From assembly GCA_029449245.1 (NCBI GenBank), contig JANATF010000005.1, positions 372,001 through 436,000 of the forward strand: a stretch of 64,000 nucleotides of DNA. The letters are read 5' to 3'. Of the stretch, positions 24,087 through 35,336 are shown piece after piece; position 1 is the stretch's first letter; each line of letters begins with the position of its first letter. The notes beneath the pieces are model-generated. The model saw only the letters and a list, made by a program, of their open reading frames with translations. It made no database searches and was not told the DNA's origin. Source of the stretch: Mortierella alpina. Its lineage: Eukaryota; Mortierellomycota; Mortierellomycetes; Mortierellales; Mortierellaceae. The position numbers and the translations under genes are program-made.

Positions 24087-24419
24087 TCAGGGCACATAAG
24101 CACCACAGTCATCTATGGGGGAAACGCAAGTGACCCGAACGCGGTAGGATCCGCTTATCTGAGGAGACGTGTAACGGCGCCTACCGCAGTCGGCCCATGC
24201 GTACCATGTTGGTTCGTCGCAAGAGATAGTGAAAGTATAGTCAGTCTTGACTTGGTCCCAGCAGCTCATCATTTTCGGGAGATTGGGCACTATCCTGGGC
24301 GTTCCACTGGGCGCTTCACCGGAGGGTTGGAGATCGAATGTGGCGTTGGGTGCTTCTTGTCCCTCGACAATGACCATCAAGGCCAACGATATCAGGCTGG
24401 TGAAAGACCCAAAGAGCAT
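24087..24419 (-). CDS. Small secreted cysteine-containing protein, unrecognised
   Basis: A single exon of 110 residues beginning MLFGSFTSLISLALMVIVEG, a clear hydrophobic signal peptide with probable cleavage near the following Gln-Glu-Ala. The mature part of about 88 residues has five cysteines and one N-glycosylation site (NATF), and its second half is rich in aromatic and charged residues. The frame extends 16 codons upstream to another ATG, but that extension is hydrophilic and would bury the signal peptide, so the inner start is chosen. The size class matches fungal secreted effectors or wall-associated proteins. I do not recognise the family. An odd cysteine number suggests one free thiol or a dimer. 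Confidence 0.62.
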   Translation of the reverse strand: MLFGSFTSLISLALMVIVEGQEAPNATFDLQPSGEAPSGTPRIVPNLPKMMSCWDQVKTDYTFTISCDEPTWYAWADCGRRRYTSPQISGSYRVRVTCVSPIDDCGAYVP

Positions 24420-27004
24420 GTCGAGTTGAGATCTTGGTTCTGATGGTTCGTCTGGTGGAGAGTGCAAGGAGAGTTGCTAAAAACTTGGATCAAACTGGGA
24501 TTGTGTGTGGACTGTGGGCTGTGATCCAGTCTCTTCTTATACAGCAACGACAGACAAGTAGCCTACAGGACGGCTGTCGATGTGACCGCAGTGATTCAAG
24601 GAGACAGCAACTGCACAGAAAAATAGGAGGCGAAAAGCGACTAGTTCAAGCGCTCCCTTCAAAATGGGGTCAAGCAGCAGCTTTTGCATAGCCGAATCAA
24701 GGCACGAAGCGATTTGAGGTATTGTTTTTTATTATATTTCAACGCATTCTACGGAAACACATTCTTACCTTCGGCAAGGAGGACAGAACCTTGCTGCCTG
24801 CAGATTGGAGGTACACCTGATATGGTTCAAAATACAAAGAGAACACGTCGATCAGTCATCGTGGTCATCTATGACAAGTCACCCAAACTGCCTCAATACC
24901 AGCCCAAGAGAAAGGAAAAGAAATAGGAAAAGAGGGGATGCACGAAGAGGACAAAGAGTGGTTTTCAGATAACATTTTCTCGTCATGCTTCACATATCTC
25001 GGAAGCTATAAGACGGCTTTTCCTATCAAAGAATATATAAATGTAACTTCATCACGGTAACCCCCACTCTCTCTTTGTCGTTTTCATCCAGTCCTAGTCC
25101 CCTTTTTTTCCCTCCCTCTCCCGGCAGTGGATGTGCGATGTCCGTGTAAGGCAAGAGAAAAAGAATGAATTGATGGTTACCTGAAGCGAGAACATCGACA
25201 GGAGACGCCAGTTGAATATAGGATCCATGGACAATGCAAGACATCTAGCATGATCAGGATGGACGCAGCGGTTAGAAACAAAGAACAAACAAATGGGCTT
25301 TAAGGAATCTCCTTTTGGTCGTTGAATTGAATCGAGCAATGAGGGGATAGGTGGTTTATCAGACATCCAAGGAAGTTAAGTCCATCATTAGGAAAGACAA
25401 GAACCATGGCACACGACGATGGCATACTGCTCTCTGATCGCTTCGCTGACACTCCAAGGGAGATGGAAGAGGCCATGGAACGTCTTAAACATTGTCCTTT
25501 CGGTGGAAACTGCGAATTAAAAATCTTCATCATATGAACCCCCAGACCCTCTTTCCTCGACGGTTGTTGATGATAAGAGACTCACCATCAGCGATCCTGC
25601 AAAGCGCGTCGAACGACATCCTCATGTCCATGCCTCATGATATGCCGTGCCTCATCCAGTACAACTGAGATGAGAAAAACAGAACCTGCAAACAAAACAA
25701 ATGTAAACAAATGATTAGTGTTTGCTTCTTCCAAATGAACAATGAAGAGGGAGTATAAAGATGTAATCTTTTTTTTCTGGGTCTTTTGTGGGTCAGTGGA
25801 TTATACTGGCTAGTATGACACTCCTCAGCGAAGGAGTGTAAGGGTATCACCATGGTCGATAAGATAAATTGAAGACAAGATATGGTTTTCATCATTCACA
25901 CAAGCAAGAGAGAAAAAAAAAGGCGGATTCAAGCTCTGCCTGCTGAATCCACGCGTGGTGCAAGCCCAAGATGACGCGATCCGCAGAAGCGAATGCAGGC
26001 CGGAGGCAGGCAACTCGCTAGGTATTCAACAATGACAGGCGATCGCGTAAAAGGGAAGAGGATTGGAGAGGCGAACAAGAACTTACCATGAGGAGGGTTG
26101 GAGAGGAGCGGGTGAAGGTGAAGAAGAAGAGGAAAGAATAGAAAAAATTTTCGGCTTGCTTTTCATAACAAATGAAAGCAGCTCAGATCTCGCTTAAATT
26201 ACGTCACCGAAGACACTGGATGACCTGAAGGCCTAACCTTTGGACTGTGCAAGGAGCGTCATCCCAACGTAGAAAATAATTGAGAGCACCCTTCAGGGCA
26301 GCCCGGGTGTCCGCCGAAGCGACGAGAGGAGCGCAAGAGAGCTCTCGTTTAAATTATGGAACCAGCCTCTTTGGGGCTGGATCCAAGCGACCGTAAATTA
26401 CACTGCACTTAGCACCCCCTCTCTCTCTCTTTCAAGCGTAACTTCATCTTCAAGGAATGTGCTAGCGATACGCCCGCATTCATCGCCGACCCAGCAGAAT
26501 ATCCTCCTCCTGGCAGTGGAAACACTCGTCGCCGCCGAGAATGCGGTAGGTCTGTCCCAGGAAATTGAAGCAGAATGCTGATCACCAAGATGTGATACAC
26601 ACCTTTCATTGCAATATACACATGGCTGAATTTCATTTCGCGCCTTGAGGCCACCCAATGCTGAACAGCTCGCGTTCATAAGACGATTGCAAACATGTAT
26701 ACACGCACAAGTACAACAGTAGACTCCGGTAGTCTCTCTCTTTGAGCCATGGCTGCTATCGTGCCCACAACGCGCGCAACAGAACAATTAGCAGGAGAGA
26801 GTCGCATAGGTCCTGGTACCTCTCGAATAAGCGTTTCATCCTTTCACAAGGACCCGTTTATCATTTCCACTCCTTCTTTGTTTCTTTCTTTCTTTCCTTC
26901 TTTCTCACTCTCTCCATTCTGCCCTACCCTCCGATTCTCCCCTCCTGCCCACTTACTCCTCTCCATAAAAAAAAAGTTCACCTCAAAGATAACAAAGAGC
27001 AAGA
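24420..27004. other. Long gene-poor stretch with possible exon fragments
   Basis: About 2.6 kb without a confident gene. On the minus strand between 24660 and 26100 there are several short open blocks bounded by good splice sites, for example around 24786-24830, 25190-25250 and 25388-25631, plus an ATG directly followed by GTAAGT at 26091-26099. They may be pieces of one many-exon gene, a decayed gene, or chance. CT-rich leader of the next gene lies at about 26870-26970. Confidence 0.4.
25388..25631 (-). CDS. Doubtful two-exon reading, unrecognised (55 aa)
   Basis: Exons 25631-25586 and 25509-25388 join in frame over a 76-base GT-AG intron (GTGAGT donor, CGCAG acceptor). The predicted peptide starts MDMRMSFDALCRIAD and continues with helix-compatible sequence such as FHGLFHLPWSVSEAIREQ. 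No domain is known. It may be one part of a longer many-exon gene on this strand. It is listed because the splice sites are good and the codon content is not obviously random. Confidence 0.18.
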
Positions 27005-27544
27005 ATGCGTTTTTCAGCTGCCATCGTCGTGGCCTCTTTCATCGGCGCCGTCATGGCCCAACAGGCCTACCCCACCCTCCCCGTCGCCAACACCATCTGG
27101 AACTCCCCAAGTAATGTCACAGTCCAGTGGAAACTTGGCACCCCTCCTGCCACCACCGCGCTTGCCGTAGACCTCCTCAAAGGTGACCCCTCTCACCAGA
27201 CCCTGGTTCAGAAACTGGGCACTGGCAAGGCCGGGGCCACATCGCTCAAGGTCGCCATCCCTGCCAAGCTCGAGTCCAACTGGTACTCGGTCCGTATCGG
27301 TGACTCGTACTCTCATCCCTTCATTATCAAAGGAACTGGTCCCATCCCCACAGGCCCTGCCCCTACAGGCGGTAGCTCGATCTCACCCACAGCCACGGGA
27401 GGCAATAACAACTCCTCTGCAACCGCCACGGGAACCATGTCCACCAACACACCCACGGGGGTCCACAGCAGCGCAAGTTATACGTCCGCTGGTCCCGTGT
27501 TCGCGGTGGCCGCTGCTATCGCTGCCGTCGTCATGACTCTTTGA
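27005..27544 (+). CDS. GPI-type Kre9/Knh-like surface protein
   Basis: A single exon of 179 residues. The signal peptide MRFSAAIVVASFIGAVMA is followed by a compact beta domain (about 20-110) typical of the Ser-Thr-rich GPI-anchored Kre9/Knh1-like group: TIWNSPSNVTVQWKLG, then VDLLKGDPSHQTLVQKLG, then WYSVRIGDSYSHPFIIKG. A Pro/Gly/Ser/Thr linker with likely O- and N-glycosylation follows, and the C-terminus is hydrophobic (FAVAAAIAAVVMTL), as needed for GPI attachment. The family is found at the cell surface; the link to beta-1,6-glucan rests on yeast Kre9/Knh1 only. CT-rich leader and a polyadenylation-like AATAAA near 27568 frame the gene. Confidence 0.87.
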   Translation: MRFSAAIVVASFIGAVMAQQAYPTLPVANTIWNSPSNVTVQWKLGTPPATTALAVDLLKGDPSHQTLVQKLGTGKAGATSLKVAIPAKLESNWYSVRIGDSYSHPFIIKGTGPIPTGPAPTGGSSISPTATGGNNNSSATATGTMSTNTPTGVHSSASYTSAGPVFAVAAAIAAVVMTL

Positions 27545-28120
27545 TAAAGTAATTAGAAGCATAGACGAATAAAAGAAATGAAGAGCATAGTAAACCAATG
27601 TAGTTTCCCCGTCTGCCGTTGACATATTTACAACGACAGCCAAATTGCTCACCACACTTTTATAGTCTCACTTTCTCCCTCTCCTACCGCTACAACTCCC
27701 ATTTGAACAACGGACGACTCCTGAATGGACTAGGCAAGGATCACCTGGTGGATGTCCAGTAGAGAGCATCTCTGGTTTTGATTGTTTTGACCCCCCCCCC
27801 CCTGAGCCGACGTTTTGGGTCTGGTAATATTTACAATAGTGTATCTGAGTCGTACGCCGAACAGGAGTGGGGAAGGTAGTGCGGAAAGTAGTGTCGCGTA
27901 CATAAGGGACTCACAAACATAACCCCTTCCCACCCTTGTCGGCACTTGGTCGCACAAAACAACCGTCGAATTTCAATCTGCAGCAATGAAATGAATGAAG
28001 GAAAAAAAACATATTCTGCGCTACGTTTCATTTTAACAAAGGACACAGGAAAGCGATCTATGGTGGGTGGGGGTTGTTGACGGCCAAGGACTGGGGAGGG
28101 CTGCTGTTCTAGCAAACGTC
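27545..28120. other. Intergenic between convergent GPI-protein and Icp55 genes
   Basis: Contains the probable 3' ends of both genes and a run of cytosines at about 27791-27802. No gene was seen. Confidence 0.5.
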
Positions 28121-31019
28121 TTACTCTTTGCTCGAAGCGCAACAGTACTCGATGTCAACCACCTCCTTGGGCGCCGTGACACTGAGCACATGAGGCGCCG
28201 TCTTTCCAATCACGACGTTGTCCTCGATCCTGATGCCGATCCCTTGATACTTCTCTGGATAGGCCGGATCTCTTGGAATATACAATCCTGGCTCTGTATG
28301 GATGTCAAAAGTGACAACGGAGGATATAATCAATGGCGAGAACAATTAATTACTCGAACTGACTGCCCGAATGTCTGGTCTGCTTCAAAATCAGATCTCT
28401 TACCAATAGTTATGACCATGCCCTCCTTCAGGACACGAGATCGTGAAATGTCTCCCGTGTCGTGAACATCCATCCCCAAGTAATGTCCAACGTGATGAGG
28501 GTACAATCTTCTGTCGACATCCTGTTCCATAAAACGCATCGAAGCGTCCTCATGTTAGTCATTGCTCTTTTTTTTAACAACTGCCCAACAACTTTTTCCT
28601 CAGCCGGCGCATTAAAAAAAAAGAGACGAGGAGCTTACATGAGGCAGGGGTTTGATTCCCAGTCGTGAGAGTCCCTCCTTTGTCAATCGCATCGAGACAT
28701 CATGAATCTGATTCAAGGACAGCCCACTTTCCTCTGTGCAAAGCTACGATGCCATGAATCCAAGAAAAATGCTCATATAAGTTTTTGTTCGATAAAGCCA
28801 GGCGGAAATCGCCAATGTGACCTCTAGTTTCTTTACCTTGATGCACTCCTTGTTAGCATGGAGAACGACCTCATAAAGGTCCTTTTGCGCCTCTGTGAAC
28901 TTGCCATTCACCGGCCACGTTCTTGTAATGTCGCTCGCGTACGCATTCAGTTCACCTCCAGCGTCCATCAAGATCAAATCTCCGTCGTGCAAGGGCTGAT
29001 CATTGTTGACATAGTGCATCGTCAATGCGTTGGATCCTCCAGCAACAACTGGTACATATGCCATCATTTGAGATCCACGCATCCTGCATTCATAATCGAA
29101 TTTTGCGTAAATCTGGTGCTCCAGTCTGCTAGGATCGGTGAATTTCATCGTCTGAAATACAAAATCAAATCATAATTCTGTTAGTGTCAGCAATATGTTG
29201 CTAGCAGCTCTCGGGATCCAACTGACACGATCCATTCTTGGAATAAATATTACCTCGATGAAGGCCTTCCCGCTGATTTCGCCCGCTTGGCGCATGATCT
29301 TTATCTCGGCCTCACTTTTGACGACCCGCAACTCCTGAATCAATGGTGAAAGCCCCTTGGTCGTCGTCATCGCATCCGAATCTGATATACGTTTCGTCGA
29401 TTGGGAGTACCGGTTGGAGGAGAATGCGAAAGCAGAAGCAGACGGTTTAGCGTTTGTACTAAACAATTCTCTCAAGGTTGACATCAGGGACTTTGACACT
29501 GAGAGAAAAATATGATTCCAATGACAGCGAATGGGGTTGGGGTATGGGTTGGTATTTGGGTTTTCTAAAGGGCTAGAGGTAGATCGCGTGTACGTTTTTT
29601 TTCTCACAAGCGAGGTTGCCTTACCTGGTTTACTGTGCAGCTTCTTGGCGACATCCATTGGCATAAAGATGGAGGGTGTCGGGTAGTCAAAATACACATT
29701 TTCGTAACGACTCGCCATGTCCACGATCCTGTATCGGAACAAATTTGCATCAAGCGCCTGCAAAGAAAGAAAGGACGTCGTAAATTAGCCAGTAATTCTC
29801 TCAGCGGTTGACAGGCGCATCAAGAAAAAAGTATGGCCTCCGTGGGATTGAATCTGACCTCGTCTGCGCCGAAGATCTCCTTTGCTGCATCCAAACCAGT
29901 CCTAGCTCCTTCCCACATCTCGACATTGGCGTTCTTGGGCGCGACAAACATTGTCATCTTGTATCCTCTTGGCGAGTCATCTTTTTCTGTGAGTTGAGAG
30001 GTATTTGTAAAGTGTTGTTCATCAGCGCACACTCCAAGATGCGTGCCCTTGCTCCAAATTAAATCGACACAAGACGAAACGTACCCAAGACCAGCGCTGA
30101 ATCCGGCTCGTTGAATCCTAAATGCGTTTTTGTGTCCAGTAAGGTCAGGGTGTGAGTCGTGCTGGTCAATCTTTTCCTTATAGCCAGGTCCAGCTCGAAA
30201 CTGCGATTAAGCTAGCGTCCAGCGTACCACATAGGTAATAAAAATCGGTGTGCTGGTGGAAAGGATAGCTATCGAAACGAATGAACAGTGAATGTCAGCG
30301 GCTTCTACAAGCTTTAGCTAAATGGCATGAAACTGGGTCCGATCTCATAGGACAGGTACGACAGTTCACGGCCCATACAAGATGTTGTTGGTCATAAACC
30401 GCGTCCGATGACTGGTCGAGATGACTATGCTGCCCTTGGGGAGGCTTTCCATCAGCAGCGTCCTCCTCAGTTCGTACTCGGTCGAGGACAATCCAGGGGT
30501 AACTAGTCGGTTGGCATAACGATAATTCACAACCGGTCAATAATCCGGATCAGACTCTGCGGAATCTCCCAAGGCAAAAGGCTCTCTCTCGAGCAAGCAC
30601 TTACTCTCTCCTTGCTTCATAAGGTGAGGGTGGGTCATCCATGTTGGCTGTCCATACTGGGATTCAGCTTTGGATTGCGCTGGCGCTGTTGCTGACGAGA
30701 ACGAGAGGCGTTGCAGCTGGAGGAGCGAAGTCGTAGCTCTGATAGCCGAGCTGGAAGCGATCTGCGAGGCTGCATAGGGCCTGATTACCAGAAGGGGCGC
30801 TGCCTTTGGTGCAGAGGGTGAAGTGCTGGATCGCAACAGTCGTCCCGCAAGTGTCCGTGTAGCCTAGTTTGTCCCACGGGTGGAAGCACAAGATTGATGG
30901 AAGGCCAATAAAAAAAAGGGCGAGGGAATGAGCGAACGACAACCAAGGGAACGTCAGTAACTGTGCTGCGCCGCAAGGGCATAGTGGCTGTGGCATGCTG
31001 TGCAGTGGTAGGTTACCAT
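28121..31019 (-). CDS. ICP55: Mitochondrial Xaa-Pro aminopeptidase Icp55 type (M24B)
   Basis: Twelve exons in coding order: 31019-31017, 30863-30605, 30502-30379, 30268-30228, 30117-30085, 29986-29859, 29757-29625, 29498-29254, 29151-28837, 28743-28639, 28521-28404 and 28293-28121, giving 558 residues. Exon 1 codes only for the Met. The N-terminus [20 protein letters not shown] is a typical mitochondrial presequence. The aminopeptidase-P N-domain follows ([20 protein letters not shown]), then the pita-bread M24 domain with its five metal ligands: D385 (LMDAGGE), D396 (SDITRTWP), H475 (HHVGHYLG), E502 (EPGLY) and E525 (GIRIEDN). Icp55 trims one residue after matrix-processing cleavage and so stabilises imported proteins. 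The exon 6 donor (GTCAGA) is weak. Residue numbers depend on the hand-made splice model. Confidence 0.92.
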
Positions 31020-31508
31020 GAGGGTGTGAATGTGGAGAGGCGTGTCGACGTAGAGTGTGGAGATGGAGAGCAGAGAGCGGACGGGATCACCACGGGTAAA
31101 AGAAGAAAAAAGTGACTCCCTTTTGCCAGACGATAATTCGCCACAACCACGAGGAGACCATTGCTAGCATCCCCGCATTCCAGAGAAGCAAGAACTGAAA
31201 GGACTATGTTACATATCGTTGGCACGTATGACGAACGTTTGGCTATGAAGCCTCGGGTGAGGATGCTACGGAACAGGAAGAGAACACTGTTGAGGAGAAG
31301 CACTGAGCGATACATTTTTGGGTCAGCCCTTCCATTTTACACAGTTATTACATAGATTCTTCTTCAATGGTTAAAATACAAAATGAATGCCGGTTTATAT
31401 GATGAAAAAAAAGTATGGAGCGCTGAAAGAAACGCCTTGTTCGCTAATGTCGATTCTGGTGCTCACTTCAAATCCGAGGCGGAAAAAGAAAAAGCACTTT
31501 CGAGGTCT

Positions 31509-33967
31509 CTAAAACTCCCATGACTCCCATCCAGGCACGACGCTTTCCTGATCCGCTTCCTCGTCTGCAACACTCTCTGTAGCAGCAACGAAAAGACCCT
31601 TGGGTGCATCCACAGCCATGGCCGCATCTCCCTTGCGCTTCTTGGAGACCTCGTTCTGGAACATAGTGGCATAAGTGTGATCCAAAAAGTCCTCCAGGTT
31701 GTACGAGGGTTTGGTGAACTGTTCGTTAAAGATCTTGGCGAGTGTTGCCACATTGGGTGCAAAGTGTGTTTGCAAAGTCTACAATAGAGTCAGGATAGAC
31801 AACCGTGTTAGCAGGTAGCTCATAAAGAACAAAAACGGTCCCGATGCGCGCGCGTCAAGAAGAAATCGCAGTGGAGCGGTCAGTACCTCGAGTTCCCAAA
31901 GTGAGCTCTGAAGGGCGTTGCTCGTCATTGGATCTTCCTGTGAATGATCGTACATGTCGTTCTTTTCGCCATCAGCCTTTCCGTGGATCAACTGCATGCA
32001 TGTTGGGTGGCGCTTGAGGAGATTGTAGATCAGGGGGATGATGATAACAATCGATGCTGGAGGACTCGACAGGCCGAGACGAGCCATGCGCTTGATAAAC
32101 GCTGCGACCAGTTGCGCGGGCAAAAGTCTAAGGTCCAAAAGGTACATGCCAAGAGCAGCAGCGTTAGCGTACGTCAATCGCTACTGCATATCGCCGTAAT
32201 ATATTGGAAGCAAGACACATACGGCGAAGACAAGAAAATGTCGACTTGACTGAAGAAACGGGCTCTGTACTTGACATGCATCAGGTTGCGGTCAAAGAGC
32301 ATGTACAGCTTCTTGAAAAAGTCGGGGTAATCACTACAAACGATCGAATAAAAGTACATTGTAAGCAGATTAGTGCATGTCTCTCCCAGTAGCGTAATTG
32401 TGGTTGAATATAGATACATAGCGCACGTACAGGTTATGTTCAGTGATGAGGATGAACAATCCCTTCAGGGCCAGCAAGCTGATAGCGCCTCCTGCGTTGT
32501 AGGAATCCGTCAAGAAATCCATGAGAACAGTGGGCTGGGGCAAATGTGGGATGATGCGCTTATGGACAATAAGCAGTGTCTTTTTGTAGATGACAGGCGT
32601 GAATGGCAGTCTGAGGATGGCGATCCAGCAGTCTGAAAAGACGCGACGGTGGTTGAAAAGAGTCAGCAAGGGGTGTCTCCGAACGGGCGAGGAAGAGGCA
32701 TCCTTTGTCAAGTCCTCTACGCTCTCGTCCTCTTCGTCGTCCGAGAATCCGAAGCTTTCTCCTGTGTATTCCTTCTTGCTGCCATCTAAAAGTCGGGAAA
32801 CAAGATCCATGTTAGTACAGGGTCAATTTGGCTGCAGAGAGGTCGTGTATAATCTGTGAAAGAGGTCTCTCATTACTGGGATCAGGGTTGCCAGTCCAGA
32901 ACTCATCCAATTCCTTGGCTTCTGTGGGCATCGCCTTGAGGGTCTCCATGATCGCAAACGAGTTCTCCAGGAGCAAGGAGAGTTTTTCTGGTGATGCTTG
33001 CGTGGTCGTTTTCTGCTTCTATAATGGAGAGTGGGCATGCTCGGGTTAGATCCACGCACACTGGACAGAAAAGGTGAAGATGCTTCACGGGCGGTCGAGA
33101 AGATAAGCTTTACCTTGGCACGGGGAGCTTTGCCATCCTTGGTTAATTGTGATCCCAAAGCTGTGTTGATAATGACTGCCGCGTTCTTCAAAAAGTAGAA
33201 TCGGAGATCGTCGTAGAATCCAAAGTACTTTTGCGAAAACTCTTCCAGGAGCGGCTGACTCATGTTGGAGCAGTTGAGGAGGGCGTCGACAATTCTGTAG
33301 TAAAGGTCGTTGGCAAAGTGATGTCCTCCCGACAAGCTGCTGAGATAAGTTGACTCCAGTTTGACGAGATCCAAGAGGATCTTTAGTGCTGGGATCTGAA
33401 GTCCAGCTTCGGGGAGGTTCAGAATCCCGCAAGTCCTGTTCAAGTACTGGACATAGTTGTCACGGAGCCATAAAGTCACTGTTGCCTTCTTGTCCTCGGC
33501 AGCAGCCTTCTTTGGTTTCTGCAGTTCTCCTCGGGAGAGCATTGGCGAAAAGACACGGAAGAGGGCATGCATGGCCGCATGGATGATTTTGGATGAATCA
33601 TGCTACAAACAGGCAGCAGGTACATATGCACAGTTAGTTAGCCTAAGAGTCAATGGATGACACATACAAATGACTGTCTTCAGTCGCTGTTGTATATCAA
33701 TGGCGTGGCCTGTACCTCACAGAACTGGATGAGGGTGACAATGTTGTTGAGGTGGGTCTTGCTCTCGGCAACCTGGCGCTCCAGCAGACGAATCTGATCC
33801 ACAGTGTCCTTGATATCTTTGGCCTATAAAAAAACAAAAGAACGAGAGTAACCGTAAGCTTTATGCTTGCTTCCTGCTCTACAAGTAGGTAGAGACACTA
33901 GGCCGTCTTGTCTCCATACCGATGGCGAGGCCTTGCTTTCGGTGCGGGGTCGCTTTGCTACAGCCAT
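31509..33967 (-). CDS. NOC4: Nucleolar complex protein 4 (Noc4/Utp19)
   Basis: Eight exons in coding order: 33967-33920, 33823-33716, 33602-33114, 33018-32877, 32785-32431, 32333-32223, 32127-31887 and 31778-31509, giving 587 residues, close to yeast and human Noc4. The N-terminus MAVAKRPRTESKASPS is basic. The CBF/Mak21 domain in the second half is clear: HPLLTLFNHRRVFSDCWIA, then LPQPTVLMDFLTDSYNAGG, then LPAQLVAAFIKRMARLGL and IIIPLIYNLLKRHPTCMQL. Noc4 pairs with Nop14 in 40S pre-ribosome assembly in the nucleolus. The exon 6-7 join uses an acceptor at 32128-32129 so that FLSSP runs directly into LLPAQLV, as in homologues; the nearer AG pairs would create stops. It is divergent from the mL45-like gene, with 253 bases between start codons. 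Confidence 0.93.
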
Positions 33968-34220
33968 GATGGGAGAGTGATGCGACAAGTAGAGGACGGG
34001 ATGGAGAACAGCGATGGGCAAAGGAGAAAACAAACGCTCTCAGGGTGTGTCCATAAAAAAAAAAGAAAAATGTTTGTTTCCGTAACAGACCCATTGTGAC
34101 TGACTTATGGGAAGACCTATCAGCCACCAAAACGGTCCTCCGAAGGTGCATTGTCCGCATCAACTCGATCGCACGCCTCACAGTCTTGATCAAGGACGCC
34201 TTCATCACAGCTGCATTGCC
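33968..34220. promoter_or_regulatory. Shared divergent promoter (Noc4 / mL45-like)
   Basis: Only 253 bases separate the two start codons on opposite strands, so both leaders and core promoters must lie here. An A-rich run is seen at about 34053-34070. I could not identify a named motif with confidence. Confidence 0.55.
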
Positions 34221-35336
34221 ATGTTCCGCCTCAGCTCACGCCTCACCAACAACACAGCATCGCACGCTGTGCAGTGTGTCCGCACGCTGGCCATGGACAG
34301 CCACCGGGGTGCGCACGCCGTCCTCGGATCCGCCACAGTGACCCGCATGCGCGGCATCACCGGAGTTCTTGCTCAGTCCGCCTCGTACTCTAGCGTACCG
34401 CGTCAAATGACACAGCAAATGACCTTGAAAGAGATTGGAATCATGGGTATGGCTTGCTCGTGATGGAAAATGTGAGGTCCTCTTGTGGTGCCAGTTGTCA
34501 TTCATCAGACTGATCCGAAATTCACTCGTGAACAATAGATCCCTATGTGATTCCAGAAAAGGAGAACCGCCCCTCGTTGTTCAGTGATTACAAAAAGTGG
34601 ATCAAATACGCAAAGCTCCGCATGCGCAACACAGGAATGACAGCGGCCAGGTAAACCCACGTTTTTGCCAGCTACAGTAGAGATAGTCTCAATGTCGCTT
34701 GTTAACGAAATGCCTTGTTCGTGGATATTTAGCACGCTGGGCATGTGCTGGAAGCTGAAGGACTTTGGACTGACGGGACGCTTCATTGGAGAATCTGAGG
34801 AGGCATACATTGCCATGAACGAGGCTTTTGCAAAGGGCGACCGCAAATTTCTCGAGGAGATGTGCACGCCATCCATGTACGGAAAGCTCAAGGGACAGCT
34901 CAAGGATCGTGTGGGACGCTACGAGTGGAAATACCATGGCCTTTTGGAGAAGCCTCAGATTGTTTCGATCCGCCAGGGCCAGATCGGAGGCCACGTGCTG
35001 ATCCAAATCATTGTGCGCCTGCACTCCAACCAGGTAGAGCTCATCGGATGAGGTTTTTCTTTTTTTGGATAGGCGTAGAAGAAAAAAAAATTGGTCAGGA
35101 ACACAGGAACACGAAAGAGCTGGATACTGATATGACGTCCTACTGCGACCGTTCATTTTATTGCGCAATGGCATTTTTAGAGTATGGGCGTGTTTGACAA
35201 GAAGAACAAGCTGATTGCAGGAGACTTGAAAAAGCCCGTTCCTGTGCTGGAATACATTGTCTTCCAGAGGTACATCACGGATCCTGAGGATAACTGGAAG
35301 ATTCTCGGCAAGACTGCCCCTGCAGCAAGCTCATAA
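34221..35336 (+). CDS. Mitochondrial mL45/Mba1-like protein (Tim44-like domain)
   Basis: Exons are 34221-34446, 34539-34650, 34733-35033 and 35181-35336, giving 264 residues. The start MFRLSSRLTNNTASHAVQCV is an Arg/Ser-rich amphipathic presequence. The following domain (about 75-260) reads DPYVIPEKENRPSLFSDYKK, then FGLTGRFIGESEEAYIAMN, then LIQIIVRLHSNQ and VLEYIVFQRYITDPEDNWKI. This is the Tim44-like fold shared by mitoribosomal mL45 and yeast Mba1, which sits at the tunnel exit and ties the mitoribosome to the inner membrane. The Mba1/mL45 assignment is from overall pattern; a Tim44 import-motor subunit is less likely because the long Tim44 N-terminal part is missing. An in-frame ATG 38 codons upstream (34107) is rejected because it would put a non-presequence in front. 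Confidence 0.8.

Noticed and set aside
32128-32222. Read-through or nearer acceptors between Noc4 exons 6 and 7
   Set aside because: They add non-family residues or stops; GTATGT to CCTTAG gives the conserved FLSSP-LLPAQLV join.
34107-34220. Upstream in-frame ATG for the mL45-like gene
   Set aside because: It would place polar sequence before an otherwise good mitochondrial presequence and overlap the divergent promoter.
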